From SZUA-448 sp964602475 (GTDB lineage: Bacteria; Bacillota; Clostridia; Lachnospirales; Lachnospiraceae), in contig CAZRRN010000015.1 of NCBI GenBank assembly GCA_964602475.1, forward strand, positions 1-57,408: 57,408 nucleotides of DNA. The letters run 5' to 3'. Below are positions 48,713-56,658 of the stretch, in pieces. The position numbers were made by a program, and so were the translations under genes. The notes under the pieces were generated by a model that saw nothing but the letters and a program-made list of their open reading frames with translations, did no database searches and was not told where the DNA came from. Within the stretch, counting starts at the first letter, position 1. Each line of letters begins with the position of its first letter.

Positions 48713-50785
48713 ATGAAGAACGGTTTATTTAGATCAAAAAAGGAACAGAAGCAAAGAAACCGGCAGAATTTGATTGAAGTAACGGAAATAATGCCTTCTG
48801 ATGAAAAAGATCCTAAGCTTAACGAGGTGGAAAATCCCCCCTTGAGTACCGAAATAACAGTACAGAACGTGGAAGAAAAAACGGAGCAGGAGCTTCCAAA
48901 ATTAAATCTTCCTGATTCTGTTTTTGAGGAAGATCCACCGCAGTTTCGTCCGGACATTACTCTTCAGGACACAAAGGAGTATATCGGACTTCTTCTGAAG
49001 GAACTTGAAACGGTTAAGCTTGAAAATGCACAGCTGAAGATACCAAAAAAAGAAGAAAGGAACATCTGGAAGGGAATTACAGTTGTACTCCTTTTATTGA
49101 TCTGCGGTGCAGTGCTCTGGTATATCTTTTTTGAGAGCCAGAAGACGGAACCGGTTTATGAAAATCAGCCGACAGCAACAGTAACAGCGGTACCGACCAA
49201 AGGAGAAGTAAAGCCGGCTACAAGATTTATTATTAAGGATCTTAAGACCTATGTCGGGCAGCTTTCCTCAGAACAGACGGCACCGTTTACTGTCAGTGTT
49301 GTCGAGTATTTTGGTTATGAGTACCTGTGTCTGCATCATCAGAATATACGGATTTATTATCGGAACGAATATCAGGAGGGTGACGAAGACCGCAGGAGAA
49401 TATTAATTGATAACGGAAGTACGCTGACGGAGTTTGACTGGAACTATGATCTGACCGCGGATATCAGCAGGCTTGTACCGGTGGTAGGAGCATTCGGAGG
49501 GGACAGTACGAACCAGCTGCTGTTCATTGAATACAGTGAGGAAAACTCCCGTTTTCCAGAAACTCTGCATTTTATTGATACAGGAAATCTGTTTGATTAC
49601 GGTATAATTCATACTGCGTCTAAGCTGAAAGGAATGTTTATCAGTGATTACACCGAACAGCCGGGAACAAGCGAAGGTACAGAAACAGAAAATCATCTGG
49701 TGCTGACATTTCAGCAGGTCGCCTATACCTATCTGATTTCAAAGGAAGAGTATATTGATGCCGTTTATTATGAGGAAGACCAGTTGATTATTGAGCCGAT
49801 GTTTGAGCTTCAGTTTACAGAAGCAGGAATTATATTTACGGCAGTGGTTTCTTTGGGAGAAAAAACATATCTTGGAGAATTAAGCGGTACCATTATCCGA
49901 AACGGACAGGCATTCGAGTTCTCTAATGTACGTTATGGTGCTTATGTGGAAGCGGATCAGGAGGATTACGGCTCAGATGGCGTTATTACTCCGAGAAGTT
50001 ATCCAATGAGTGAATATATTATCATTAATGGGAAGAACAAAGAACGTTTTTATATCGAAATATCAGACGAAATCATTCCATCGACCATTGACTGGAAGAA
50101 CTGGGTGGAGGTTACAGAAAGCAACGGCTTATATGAATACGTTGTTGATAATCAGGTTACTTCAATACGAGGAATTGATGTATCAAAGTACCAGGGAGAG
50201 ATTGACTGGAAAAAGGTGAAAGCAGCGGGAGTCGAATATGCAATTATTCGACTTGGCTACCGAGGTATGGGTCAGGGAACGCTGGAAACGGATCCATATT
50301 TTTTAAAGAATATAAAAGGCGCAAACGAAGCTGGGGTGCATGTCGGCATATATTTCTTCTCTCAGGCAGTCAATACCGAAGAGGCAGTAGAAGAAGCTGA
50401 GATGATTTTGAATAAAATTAAAGATTATGTCGTTGATTATCCGATTGTAATTGATACGGAGGAGGTTACGACATACGATGCACGGGCAAATAAGCTGACC
50501 AGAGCAGAACGAACGGATATATGTATTGCTTTCTGTGATTGTATTAATGCTGCCGGCTATACACCGATGATTTATGCAAATACACGATATATGATTATGG
50601 GATTGGAACTGGAACGACTTTCGAAGTATGAAAAGTGGTTTGCCTATTATGGAACAAATTACACTTTTCCGTATGAATTTCACATGTATCAGTATTCAGA
50701 CAGTGGAATTGTTGATGGTATAGACGGAGCCGTCGATCTGGATGTAAGCTTCGTTGATTATGCAGATCCTGCAAGAAATGAATAA
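48713..50785 (+). CDS. Membrane-anchored GH25 lysozyme (muramidase)
   Basis: A 690-residue type II membrane protein. A charged cytoplasmic tail of about 118 residues is followed by one membrane helix (about 119-141), a Thr/Pro-rich stalk, a large unrecognised extracytoplasmic region (about 170-480), and a C-terminal GH25 domain. The GH25 domain begins at RGIDVSKYQGEIDWKKVKAAGV (about 486), with the catalytic acidic residues in GIDVSKY and YPIVIDTEEV, and ends in VDGIDGAVDLDVSF. GH25 enzymes cut the N-acetylmuramyl bond of peptidoglycan. The ribosome site GGGAGG and the ten bases before it closely match the degV start region. It leads a group of cell-wall enzymes. Confidence 0.92.
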   Translation: MKNGLFRSKKEQKQRNRQNLIEVTEIMPSDEKDPKLNEVENPPLSTEITVQNVEEKTEQELPKLNLPDSVFEEDPPQFRPDITLQDTKEYIGLLLKELETVKLENAQLKIPKKEERNIWKGITVVLLLLICGAVLWYIFFESQKTEPVYENQPTATVTAVPTKGEVKPATRFIIKDLKTYVGQLSSEQTAPFTVSVVEYFGYEYLCLHHQNIRIYYRNEYQEGDEDRRRILIDNGSTLTEFDWNYDLTADISRLVPVVGAFGGDSTNQLLFIEYSEENSRFPETLHFIDTGNLFDYGIIHTASKLKGMFISDYTEQPGTSEGTETENHLVLTFQQVAYTYLISKEEYIDAVYYEEDQLIIEPMFELQFTEAGIIFTAVVSLGEKTYLGELSGTIIRNGQAFEFSNVRYGAYVEADQEDYGSDGVITPRSYPMSEYIIINGKNKERFYIEISDEIIPSTIDWKNWVEVTESNGLYEYVVDNQVTSIRGIDVSKYQGEIDWKKVKAAGVEYAIIRLGYRGMGQGTLETDPYFLKNIKGANEAGVHVGIYFFSQAVNTEEAVEEAEMILNKIKDYVVDYPIVIDTEEVTTYDARANKLTRAERTDICIAFCDCINAAGYTPMIYANTRYMIMGLELERLSKYEKWFAYYGTNYTFPYEFHMYQYSDSGIVDGIDGAVDLDVSFVDYADPARNE

Positions 50786-50852
50786 TAACGTGGAATAAAT
50801 AGAAAACTGATTCATAAGCTGAACTGATAACAGGTGATTAGAAAGGAAGCTT

Positions 50853-51716
50853 ATGAAAACTACTGCATTAGTTAACAAAATGATTCTTCCACTTTATGAG
50901 AATTCCGGCACATGGGGAATACGGACGGATGAGCTTTTATATGGAATGCAGGTTTTTATTTATCAAACGAAAGAGCCGGACCGGTATCGTGTAGAGACAG
51001 ACTACCACTATACCGGTCTTGTTGATCAATCAGGACTCGTTCTTGGGAAAAGAGAAATACGGGATTGGAACAATAATCCAAAACTGACCGTAAAAAGAAG
51101 CTGCTGCGATGTTATGAGCGCTCCTGCCGTAAAAAGCACTGTTTTACTTTCCGTCTGCAGAGGATGCAGACTGATTGATTATGGAGATGCAGAAGATGGC
51201 TATCACTGTGTCGGACTGACAGACGGAACAAGAGGGTACTTAAGAAATGAATACTTTTTACAGGAGAATACTACGGAAGCTGAAACCGGAACACTTAATC
51301 AGGAAACGGCAGTTCGAAGAAGACTGATTGAAACCGCCTTAAGCTATTTTGGAACACCATACCGGTGGGGCGGGAAAACACCGTTTGGGATTGATTGCTC
51401 AGGACTGACGTTCATGTGCTATGCATTGAACGGAATACTGATTCACCGGGATTCAACATGGCTTCCGGATTCATCAATAAGGAAAATAGCAGACTGTGAG
51501 AGAAAACCTGGGGATCTGCTGTATTTTCCGGGTCATATCGCGATGTACCTTGGAAACGGTGAATATATTCATTCAACAGCAAAGGATGGAGCTGGAGTGA
51601 CAATCAACAGTCTTGTTAAGGGTTCGAATCTGTTTCGTGAGGATTTATATCATTCATATCTCTTTAGCGGATCATTGGAAGGAAGGAGCACCTGTGACAG
51701 CGGATTTACATTGTGA
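50853..51716 (+). CDS. SH3-type plus NlpC/P60 endopeptidase (YkfC-like)
   Basis: A 287-residue protein without signal peptide or membrane segment. The N-terminal half has SH3-like strands (TTALVNKMILPLYENSGTWG and a second repeat near 90-135 with YHCVGLTDGTRGYL). The C-terminal NlpC/P60 domain has C182 in GIDCSGL and H228 in GHIAMYLGNGEYIHS. The layout is that of Bacillus YkfC, a cytoplasmic gamma-D-glutamyl-diamino acid peptidase that acts on recycled murein peptides. The coupled dipeptidase gene downstream supports this. GGAAGC precedes the ATG weakly. Confidence 0.88.
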   Translation: MKTTALVNKMILPLYENSGTWGIRTDELLYGMQVFIYQTKEPDRYRVETDYHYTGLVDQSGLVLGKREIRDWNNNPKLTVKRSCCDVMSAPAVKSTVLLSVCRGCRLIDYGDAEDGYHCVGLTDGTRGYLRNEYFLQENTTEAETGTLNQETAVRRRLIETALSYFGTPYRWGGKTPFGIDCSGLTFMCYALNGILIHRDSTWLPDSSIRKIADCERKPGDLLYFPGHIAMYLGNGEYIHSTAKDGAGVTINSLVKGSNLFREDLYHSYLFSGSLEGRSTCDSGFTL

Positions 51717-52650
51717 CACAATATCAAGACTGCGTGGACAAGCTACGGAACAGCTTCGAGAAAATAGATTTCAGCTAGATCTAATCCGGATGAAGAATTC
51801 CGGATATATCCTTCAAAATTTTGCTGTTTATATCGATACAGACGAAGAACCGCAGCCATATAAGGCGTACTGTGAAATGCGGAACCTGTTTCTGGCTGAA
51901 ATGAAAAGAAACTCCGATCTGATACGTCAGGTAACAACAGCAGACGAAATCGAAACGAACAGAAAGAACGGTCGAATGTCGGCTCTGCTGACATTGGAGG
52001 AGGGAGCTGCGATATCCAGTATCGAACAGCTGGGACAACTTTTTGAAGATGGGGTTCGCATGATTACACTGACCTGGAATCATAAAAATAAAATCGGATG
52101 TCCAAACTGTATCCGCCCGGATGGAACAGTAAGTCTACAGCTTCCCAATACAGAAGACGGGCTTACCGAATACGGAATCGATTATGTAAGGGAAATGGAA
52201 CGGCTTGGGATTGCAGTTGATGTATCTCATCTGTCGGATCAAGGATTTTATGACGTTTATCAGATAACAAGAAGGCCTTTTCTTGCAAGCCACTCCAATT
52301 CCAGGTCAGTAAAAAACCATGTTCGAAATCTGACAGATGATATGATTAAAAAAATAAGTGAACGTGGCGGAATTATCGGACTCAACTTTGAAACAACGTT
52401 TTTGAACCATGATGGAAACACAGGGATACAGGCGGTATTACACCATGCGGAGCACATTATGAAATTTGGTGGGATTGACTGTCTTGCTCTGGGATCAGAT
52501 TTTGATGGTATCATACAAAATCCGGAGCTTACAGGAGCTGAGAGTATGCCGAAACTGTATGAGGGATTTATTCATGCCGGGTGGAGCAGTAAAATGACAG
52601 AGGCTGTATTTTATAGGAATTTGTTACGATACTATAACGAATGTTTTTAA
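51694..52650 (+). CDS. Peptidase M19 (membrane dipeptidase family)
   Basis: A 318-residue zinc dipeptidase of the renal dipeptidase type. The N-terminal HxD motif is H6 and D8 in ADLHCDTI; other family features are TLEEGAAI near 107, MITLTWNHKNKIGCP near 130, AVDVSHLSDQGFYDV near 180, FLASHSNSRSV near 204 and GSDFDGI near 268. It starts with GTG at 51694, five bases after GGAAGGAG and 23 bases inside the preceding gene. Bacterial M19 enzymes cleave dipeptides including D-amino acid ones. With the NlpC/P60 partner a role in murein peptide salvage is likely. Confidence 0.93.
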   Translation: MTADLHCDTISRLRGQATEQLRENRFQLDLIRMKNSGYILQNFAVYIDTDEEPQPYKAYCEMRNLFLAEMKRNSDLIRQVTTADEIETNRKNGRMSALLTLEEGAAISSIEQLGQLFEDGVRMITLTWNHKNKIGCPNCIRPDGTVSLQLPNTEDGLTEYGIDYVREMERLGIAVDVSHLSDQGFYDVYQITRRPFLASHSNSRSVKNHVRNLTDDMIKKISERGGIIGLNFETTFLNHDGNTGIQAVLHHAEHIMKFGGIDCLALGSDFDGIIQNPELTGAESMPKLYEGFIHAGWSSKMTEAVFYRNLLRYYNECF

Positions 52651-52750
52651 AATAATATATAGAAAACAAAAAATTATTTATACAATATGCACAACGCAAC
52701 TTCACATAATAGGTAATTGGGCGTTAAAATGTAAAAAAACAAAGAAGTAC

Positions 52751-52779
52751 TTGCTAAATTATTTTCAATATTGTATTAT
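52751..52779 (+). promoter_or_regulatory. Predicted promoter of the DUF6465-like gene
   Basis: TTGCTA (52751-52756) and TATTAT (52774-52779) are 17 bases apart. Two small hairpins follow in the leader: CTGCTT/AAGCAG just after the -10 box and CGGAC/GTCCG at 52820-52836, the latter ending about ten bases before the ribosome site. Confidence 0.55.
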
Positions 52780-52853
52780 CTGCTTAAAGCAGAGGATTGC
52801 TGAAAATGGTTATGAGGAGCGGACATTTACGTCCGGAAGAAAAGGAGAAATTT

Positions 52854-53354
52854 ATGAGTATAAAGAAAGATAAGATAACGGCTGAAACAACCGAGAAGAG
52901 CAAAAAGGAAGAAAAGGCGGACAAAGTGGTAAAGACAGAAAAAAAGACCGCAGAAAAGGCAGTGAAGACTGAGAAGAAAGCTGTAGAAAAGGCCGCAGTG
53001 AAAGCGGTTAAGACAGAGAAGAAAGCAGCAGAAAAGGTCGCAATGAAGGCGGTTAAGACAGAGAAGAAAGCAGCAGAAAAGGTCGCAATGAAGGCGGTTA
53101 AGACAGAAAAAAAGGATGAAGTGAAAGCAGTGAAAGAAACAAAGATACCGAAGAAAGCAGCTGAAAAAATAATAATGGAATACTGTGGTGTGCAATATGA
53201 TACTGCAGTGTTATTGGAAGTCTCAAAAGAAGACTGGGCGGCACAGGGACATAAGATTTCCGAATATCATTCGTGTGAGCTTTACATCAAGCCGGAGGAC
53301 AGAACGGTTTATTATGTGATTAATGGATATGATGAGGGTAAGGTTACTTTCTAA
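52854..53354 (+). CDS. Lys/Ala-rich repeat protein with C-terminal DUF6465-type domain
   Basis: A 166-residue protein. The first 100 residues are a low-complexity, histone H1-like stretch of Lys, Ala, Glu and Val with 15-residue units (VKTEKKAAEKVAMKA). The last 65 residues (KIIMEYCGVQYDTAVLLEVSKED to YVINGYDEGKVTF) match what I recall as the DUF6465 domain of Lachnospiraceae. The basic tail could bind nucleic acid or be a flexible linker. The ATG at 52854 has AAGGAG upstream; the frame is open further up without a ribosome site. Function unknown. Confidence 0.75.
   Translation: MSIKKDKITAETTEKSKKEEKADKVVKTEKKTAEKAVKTEKKAVEKAAVKAVKTEKKAAEKVAMKAVKTEKKAAEKVAMKAVKTEKKDEVKAVKETKIPKKAAEKIIMEYCGVQYDTAVLLEVSKEDWAAQGHKISEYHSCELYIKPEDRTVYYVINGYDEGKVTF
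53007..53096 (+). repeat. Two identical 45-bp tandem units
   Basis: Bases 53007-53051 and 53052-53096 are identical and encode the same 15 residues; similar but diverged units lie on both sides (about 52929-53006 and 53097-53130). The exact copy points to recent unequal exchange or slippage. Confidence 0.9.
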
Positions 53355-53369
53355 ATAACAGAATGAATT

Positions 53370-53420
53370 ATAACCTTCGGACTGATGAAACTTAAAATCG
53401 CAGTCTGGAGGTTATTTTAT
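53370..53420. terminator. Terminator between convergent genes
   Basis: A 15-bp stem with two G-T pairs (53370-53384 with 53401-53415) around a 16-base loop, followed by TTTATTTTC. It ends the DUF6465-like gene and reaches the stop of the convergent J-domain gene. Confidence 0.8.
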
Positions 53421-53422
53421 TT

Positions 53423-54568
53423 TCAGCTCTGTGCACTGCTGTCTGCGATGGAACAGGCGGTGAGTACAGCATCCTTCAGACTGTTGAAGCCGTTATAGAA
53501 TACTACACCGAAACTGACTTGGAAAGATTCGGACTGCTTTTCAGAAACAAGACGCAGAAATTTGTTGGCGGCCATATCGCCGCTGTATTTTCGTGTTTCG
53601 GTGAGAAGACAGATGATCTGGTTGTTGTCAAGCCGGGCAGCAATGTCAGTAGTGCGAAGACCATTTTTGATAATGGAAGACAGCTGAAAAAGACAGGCAG
53701 TTTCTTTCTCACGGCTGCTGCAGTGCAGCTGAAAGGCAAGAAGAGTAAATGGATTATTATACCTTCTTGTCCGTGCAACCTCACGTTCTGCATCATCATA
53801 AAAACCACGTTCGCTCAATAACCCAGTAAGAGAATCTATACGGGAAACGGCATTATGATAGATTGCCATCGGGTTAATATTTTTATTCTTTTCTGCCATC
53901 ATACGGAAGCGGAGAATAGCAGACTTTATGTTCGCATTTCCAAGCCAGATACGCCAGGAAACTCCGTCGTAAACAGCACATTTTCGAACGGTGTTAACAG
54001 AAGCTTCCAGAGTCAGCATATCTAGCTCCTTTACTTCAACCTGAAATTCATTAACAATCTTATACAGTACCTGATCGAGCCGACAATCATGAAAGGTTCT
54101 CATGAACGAGATAATGTATGACTGCATGCTGCTGCAGAGTTCAATCGCTTCGCGCCAGTCTGTAAAATCCTCCGGCAATGTATTGCTTTTATCCTCGTCA
54201 GTAAGCAGTAAATACGCGCTTTCCCAGTCATGTTTATGTAATGCGTGAAAGAAAAGTTCCATTGTTTCTTTCGCAGAAGACTCAGAAGTGTCGTTTGGAT
54301 AGGTACCCTTTTCCTCCAGACTTCGAACGTAATCATTTTGCGGGGCATAGTGCTCAAGCCACTGACAGTGGTACGCTTTACGGCTGCTTACATGGTTAAG
54401 AACCTGGAAGGCTTCGTTCAGAACTGACATTTGCTCACTGTCTTCGTGATTCTCGTCAGGATGATATGATTTGCAAAGTTTTTTATATGCAGCACGAATA
54501 ATCTCAGGGGAAGCGTCATAATGTACCTGAAGGATTTTATAATAATCACGGAAAGGTGATGTACTCAT
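53423..54568 (-). CDS. J-domain protein fused to a degenerate GGDEF domain
   Basis: A 381-residue protein with no membrane segment. Residues 8-75 are a J domain (RDYYKILQVHYDASPEIIRAAYKKL) with the HPD motif at 36-38, the part that stimulates Hsp70 ATPase. Residues about 100-235 (FFHALHKHDWESAYLLLTDED onward) look like an NTF2-like fold; this is inferred. From 245 (DSLTGLLSERGFYDDAEREVARTRRYNNPF) the sequence follows a GGDEF domain, but the active motif RxGGDEF reads RLDNNQI (312-318), so c-di-GMP synthesis is not expected. No Gly/Phe or zinc-finger region of classical DnaJ. GAGG precedes the ATG. I know of no standard name for this layout. Confidence 0.75.
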   Translation of the reverse strand: MSTSPFRDYYKILQVHYDASPEIIRAAYKKLCKSYHPDENHEDSEQMSVLNEAFQVLNHVSSRKAYHCQWLEHYAPQNDYVRSLEEKGTYPNDTSESSAKETMELFFHALHKHDWESAYLLLTDEDKSNTLPEDFTDWREAIELCSSMQSYIISFMRTFHDCRLDQVLYKIVNEFQVEVKELDMLTLEASVNTVRKCAVYDGVSWRIWLGNANIKSAILRFRMMAEKNKNINPMAIYHNAVSRIDSLTGLLSERGFYDDAEREVARTRRYNNPFTLLAFQLHCSSREKETACLFQLSSIIKNGLRTTDIAARLDNNQIICLLTETRKYSGDMAANKFLRLVSEKQSESFQVSFGVVFYNGFNSLKDAVLTACSIADSSAQS

Positions 54569-54610
54569 TGAGTTCCTCGATTCTGTATCGGTTTATAAAT
54601 GTAAATAAGA

Positions 54611-54639
54611 TTGACAAAAACTACATATATATTTAGAAT
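54611..54639 (+). promoter_or_regulatory. Predicted sigma-A promoter of the glycosyltransferase pair
   Basis: A perfect TTGACA (54611-54616) and TAGAAT (54634-54639) are 17 bases apart, about 70 bases upstream of the first glycosyltransferase. Confidence 0.7.
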
Positions 54640-54707
54640 CAGTATATCACAATTCTTTTTATTCGTAAATCGGTATATCAAAATGAAATCGGAAAGGAAG
54701 TCCGGTT

Positions 54708-55667
54708 ATGAGGCAATATGATCTGGTAATTCCTGTTTATCGTCCGGATAGTAAGCTTGATCAGCTACTTATTCGCATGCTGCAGCAAACTATACCTCCA
54801 AAGAAAATTATTCTTATGAATACGGTAATGCCTGGGTTCTCATGTGACGTGCTTCGCAAAAGGGCAGAGCAGAGCATCAGTGAATGCAGAATTCCGGGAG
54901 CAGGACAGATTTCGATTAGTATCAAGGCAGTTAAAAAAGAAGAGTTTGATCATGGAGGTACACGACATCTGGCCGTACAGTACTGTGATTCCGAATATGT
55001 TTTATTTATGACACAAGATGCACTTCCATACGATCGGAAGATGGCTGAAAAATTACTTCAAAGCTTTGATCTACAGAAAACAGCGGTTGCATATGCAAGA
55101 CAGCTGGCGAACAAAGAAGCAGACGAAAAAGAACGGTATCAGCGCGAGTTTAATTACCCTCCGACAAGCAGAATAAAAACAAAAGCAGATATTAAAGAGC
55201 TTGGGATCAAGACTTTTTTCTGTTCCGATGTCTGCGCAATGTATGATAAGAAAAAATACAATATGCTTGGTGGTTTTGAACGCAGAACCATTTTCAATGA
55301 AGATATGATTTATGCTGCCAAATCCATAGATTCCGAATTTGCAATTGCTTATTGTGCAGATGCAAAGGTGATTCATTCGCATAGTTACAGCTATCCAAAA
55401 GATTTCCAAAGGAGCTTTGATCTTGGGGTATCTCAGAAACAACACATTGCGTTTTTCGCTCAGGTATCTTCGGAAAAAGAAGGAATTCTTATGGTAATAA
55501 AAACTGCAAAACATCTGGCAAAAAAAGGAGAATATTTATCTGTCGGTGATTTGTTAATCCAGTCTGCAGTAAGGTATGCCGGGTATCAAGCAGGGATTCA
55601 TTATGATTTACTGCCACTAAAGCTTCGCATTTTATTCAGTATGAATCGGGATTACTGGAAAGAATAA
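54708..55667 (+). CDS. Family 2 glycosyltransferase (first)
   Basis: A 319-residue cytoplasmic or peripheral enzyme with the GT-A fold. DLVIPVYRPDSKLDQLL near 4, the strand YVLFMTQDALPYD near 97 (QDA in the DxD position) and FNEDMIYAAK near 196 are typical of GT2. The KKEEFDHGGTRHLAVQY segment near 78 is common in rhamnosyltransferase-like members. Acceptor and donor are not evident. AAAGGAAG precedes the ATG. It is followed by a second GT2 gene after 32 bases; a role in cell-surface polysaccharide is likely. Confidence 0.88.
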   Translation: MRQYDLVIPVYRPDSKLDQLLIRMLQQTIPPKKIILMNTVMPGFSCDVLRKRAEQSISECRIPGAGQISISIKAVKKEEFDHGGTRHLAVQYCDSEYVLFMTQDALPYDRKMAEKLLQSFDLQKTAVAYARQLANKEADEKERYQREFNYPPTSRIKTKADIKELGIKTFFCSDVCAMYDKKKYNMLGGFERRTIFNEDMIYAAKSIDSEFAIAYCADAKVIHSHSYSYPKDFQRSFDLGVSQKQHIAFFAQVSSEKEGILMVIKTAKHLAKKGEYLSVGDLLIQSAVRYAGYQAGIHYDLLPLKLRILFSMNRDYWKE

Positions 55668-55699
55668 AGCGTGAAGTAAAAAACAGAAAGGCGGCAGCT

Positions 55700-56647
55700 A
55701 TGGGTAGAATTAACATAATTATGACAAGCTTTAACGGAGCAGAATATATACAGGAGCAGATCGAATCGATTCTTGCATCCAGATATACAGACTGGGTACT
55801 GGATGTTTTTGATGACGGATCCTCAGATGCTACTCTAAAGATACTGCAAAACTATACAGATCGGTATCCTGAAAAGATTTCTTTTTATAAAAATAAAACT
55901 AAGCTGGGTTGTTCGGCTAATTATCTGACCGGACTGAAAAATCGATATAACGAAAGTGCTTTAGCTGAGTCTTCACAGTATTTTATGTTCTGTGATCAGG
56001 ATGATGTCTGGATGCCGGATAAGCTGGAGCTTACGCTGGATTTAATAAAAAGAGTGGAGCACCGCTATGGAAATAGCAGCCCTGCACTGGTATTTACCGA
56101 TGCAGTTGTGGCAGATGAGAAACTTGGTCTGATTCACCCATCCTTCATGAAACAGAGCAGGCTGAATCCGAAAGAAACGGATCTGTCACATCTGCTGATG
56201 GAAAATAAATGTATCGGATGTACCGTGATGATGAACCGGGCGCTGGTCGCTAAGTTAACTAAGCTACCTAAAAGCATAAAACAGCATGACTGGTGGATGG
56301 CTCTGCTGGCGGCGGGATTCGGACATATTGCATTCTTAAATCGCGGAACGTTGTATTACCGACAGCATGGCAATAACGAAGTCGGTGCAAAGGGATTTCT
56401 TTCTTATTGTATAAACCGGGTCACTTCTTTGAAGAAACAAAGAACGAGTCTTCTAATACTTCAAAAGCAGGCTGAGGAGTTCTATAGTCTCTATGGAGAT
56501 CAATTATCGGCTGACAAGCAACAGATTGTTTCAGCATTTTTCAGATTAAATAAAAGCGGGTGGCTTAACAGGCGCCAATGCGTAATAAAATATAAATTTT
56601 ATAAGTCAGGCTTTATAAGAAATCTCGGGGTTTTTCTTCTGCTGTAG
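55700..56647 (+). CDS. Family 2 glycosyltransferase (second)
   Basis: A 315-residue GT2 enzyme. INIIMTSFNGAEYIQEQIESIL at the start, DVFDDGSSDATLKIL near 36, YFMFCDQDDVWMPDKL near 94 (the DxD-type motif in CDQDD) and IKQHDWWMALLAAGFG near 194 are the features of rhamnosyltransferase-like GT2 proteins of surface polysaccharide clusters. Full length. It is in one operon with the previous glycosyltransferase and converges on apbE after 11 bases. Confidence 0.9.
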   Translation: MGRINIIMTSFNGAEYIQEQIESILASRYTDWVLDVFDDGSSDATLKILQNYTDRYPEKISFYKNKTKLGCSANYLTGLKNRYNESALAESSQYFMFCDQDDVWMPDKLELTLDLIKRVEHRYGNSSPALVFTDAVVADEKLGLIHPSFMKQSRLNPKETDLSHLLMENKCIGCTVMMNRALVAKLTKLPKSIKQHDWWMALLAAGFGHIAFLNRGTLYYRQHGNNEVGAKGFLSYCINRVTSLKKQRTSLLILQKQAEEFYSLYGDQLSADKQQIVSAFFRLNKSGWLNRRQCVIKYKFYKSGFIRNLGVFLLL

Positions 56648-56658
56648 TCTGTACGGAA

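Noticed and set aside
52827..53195. Minus-strand Cys/Phe/Leu-rich ORF
   Set aside because: Antisense of the Lys/Ala repeat; periodicity comes from the sense repeat.
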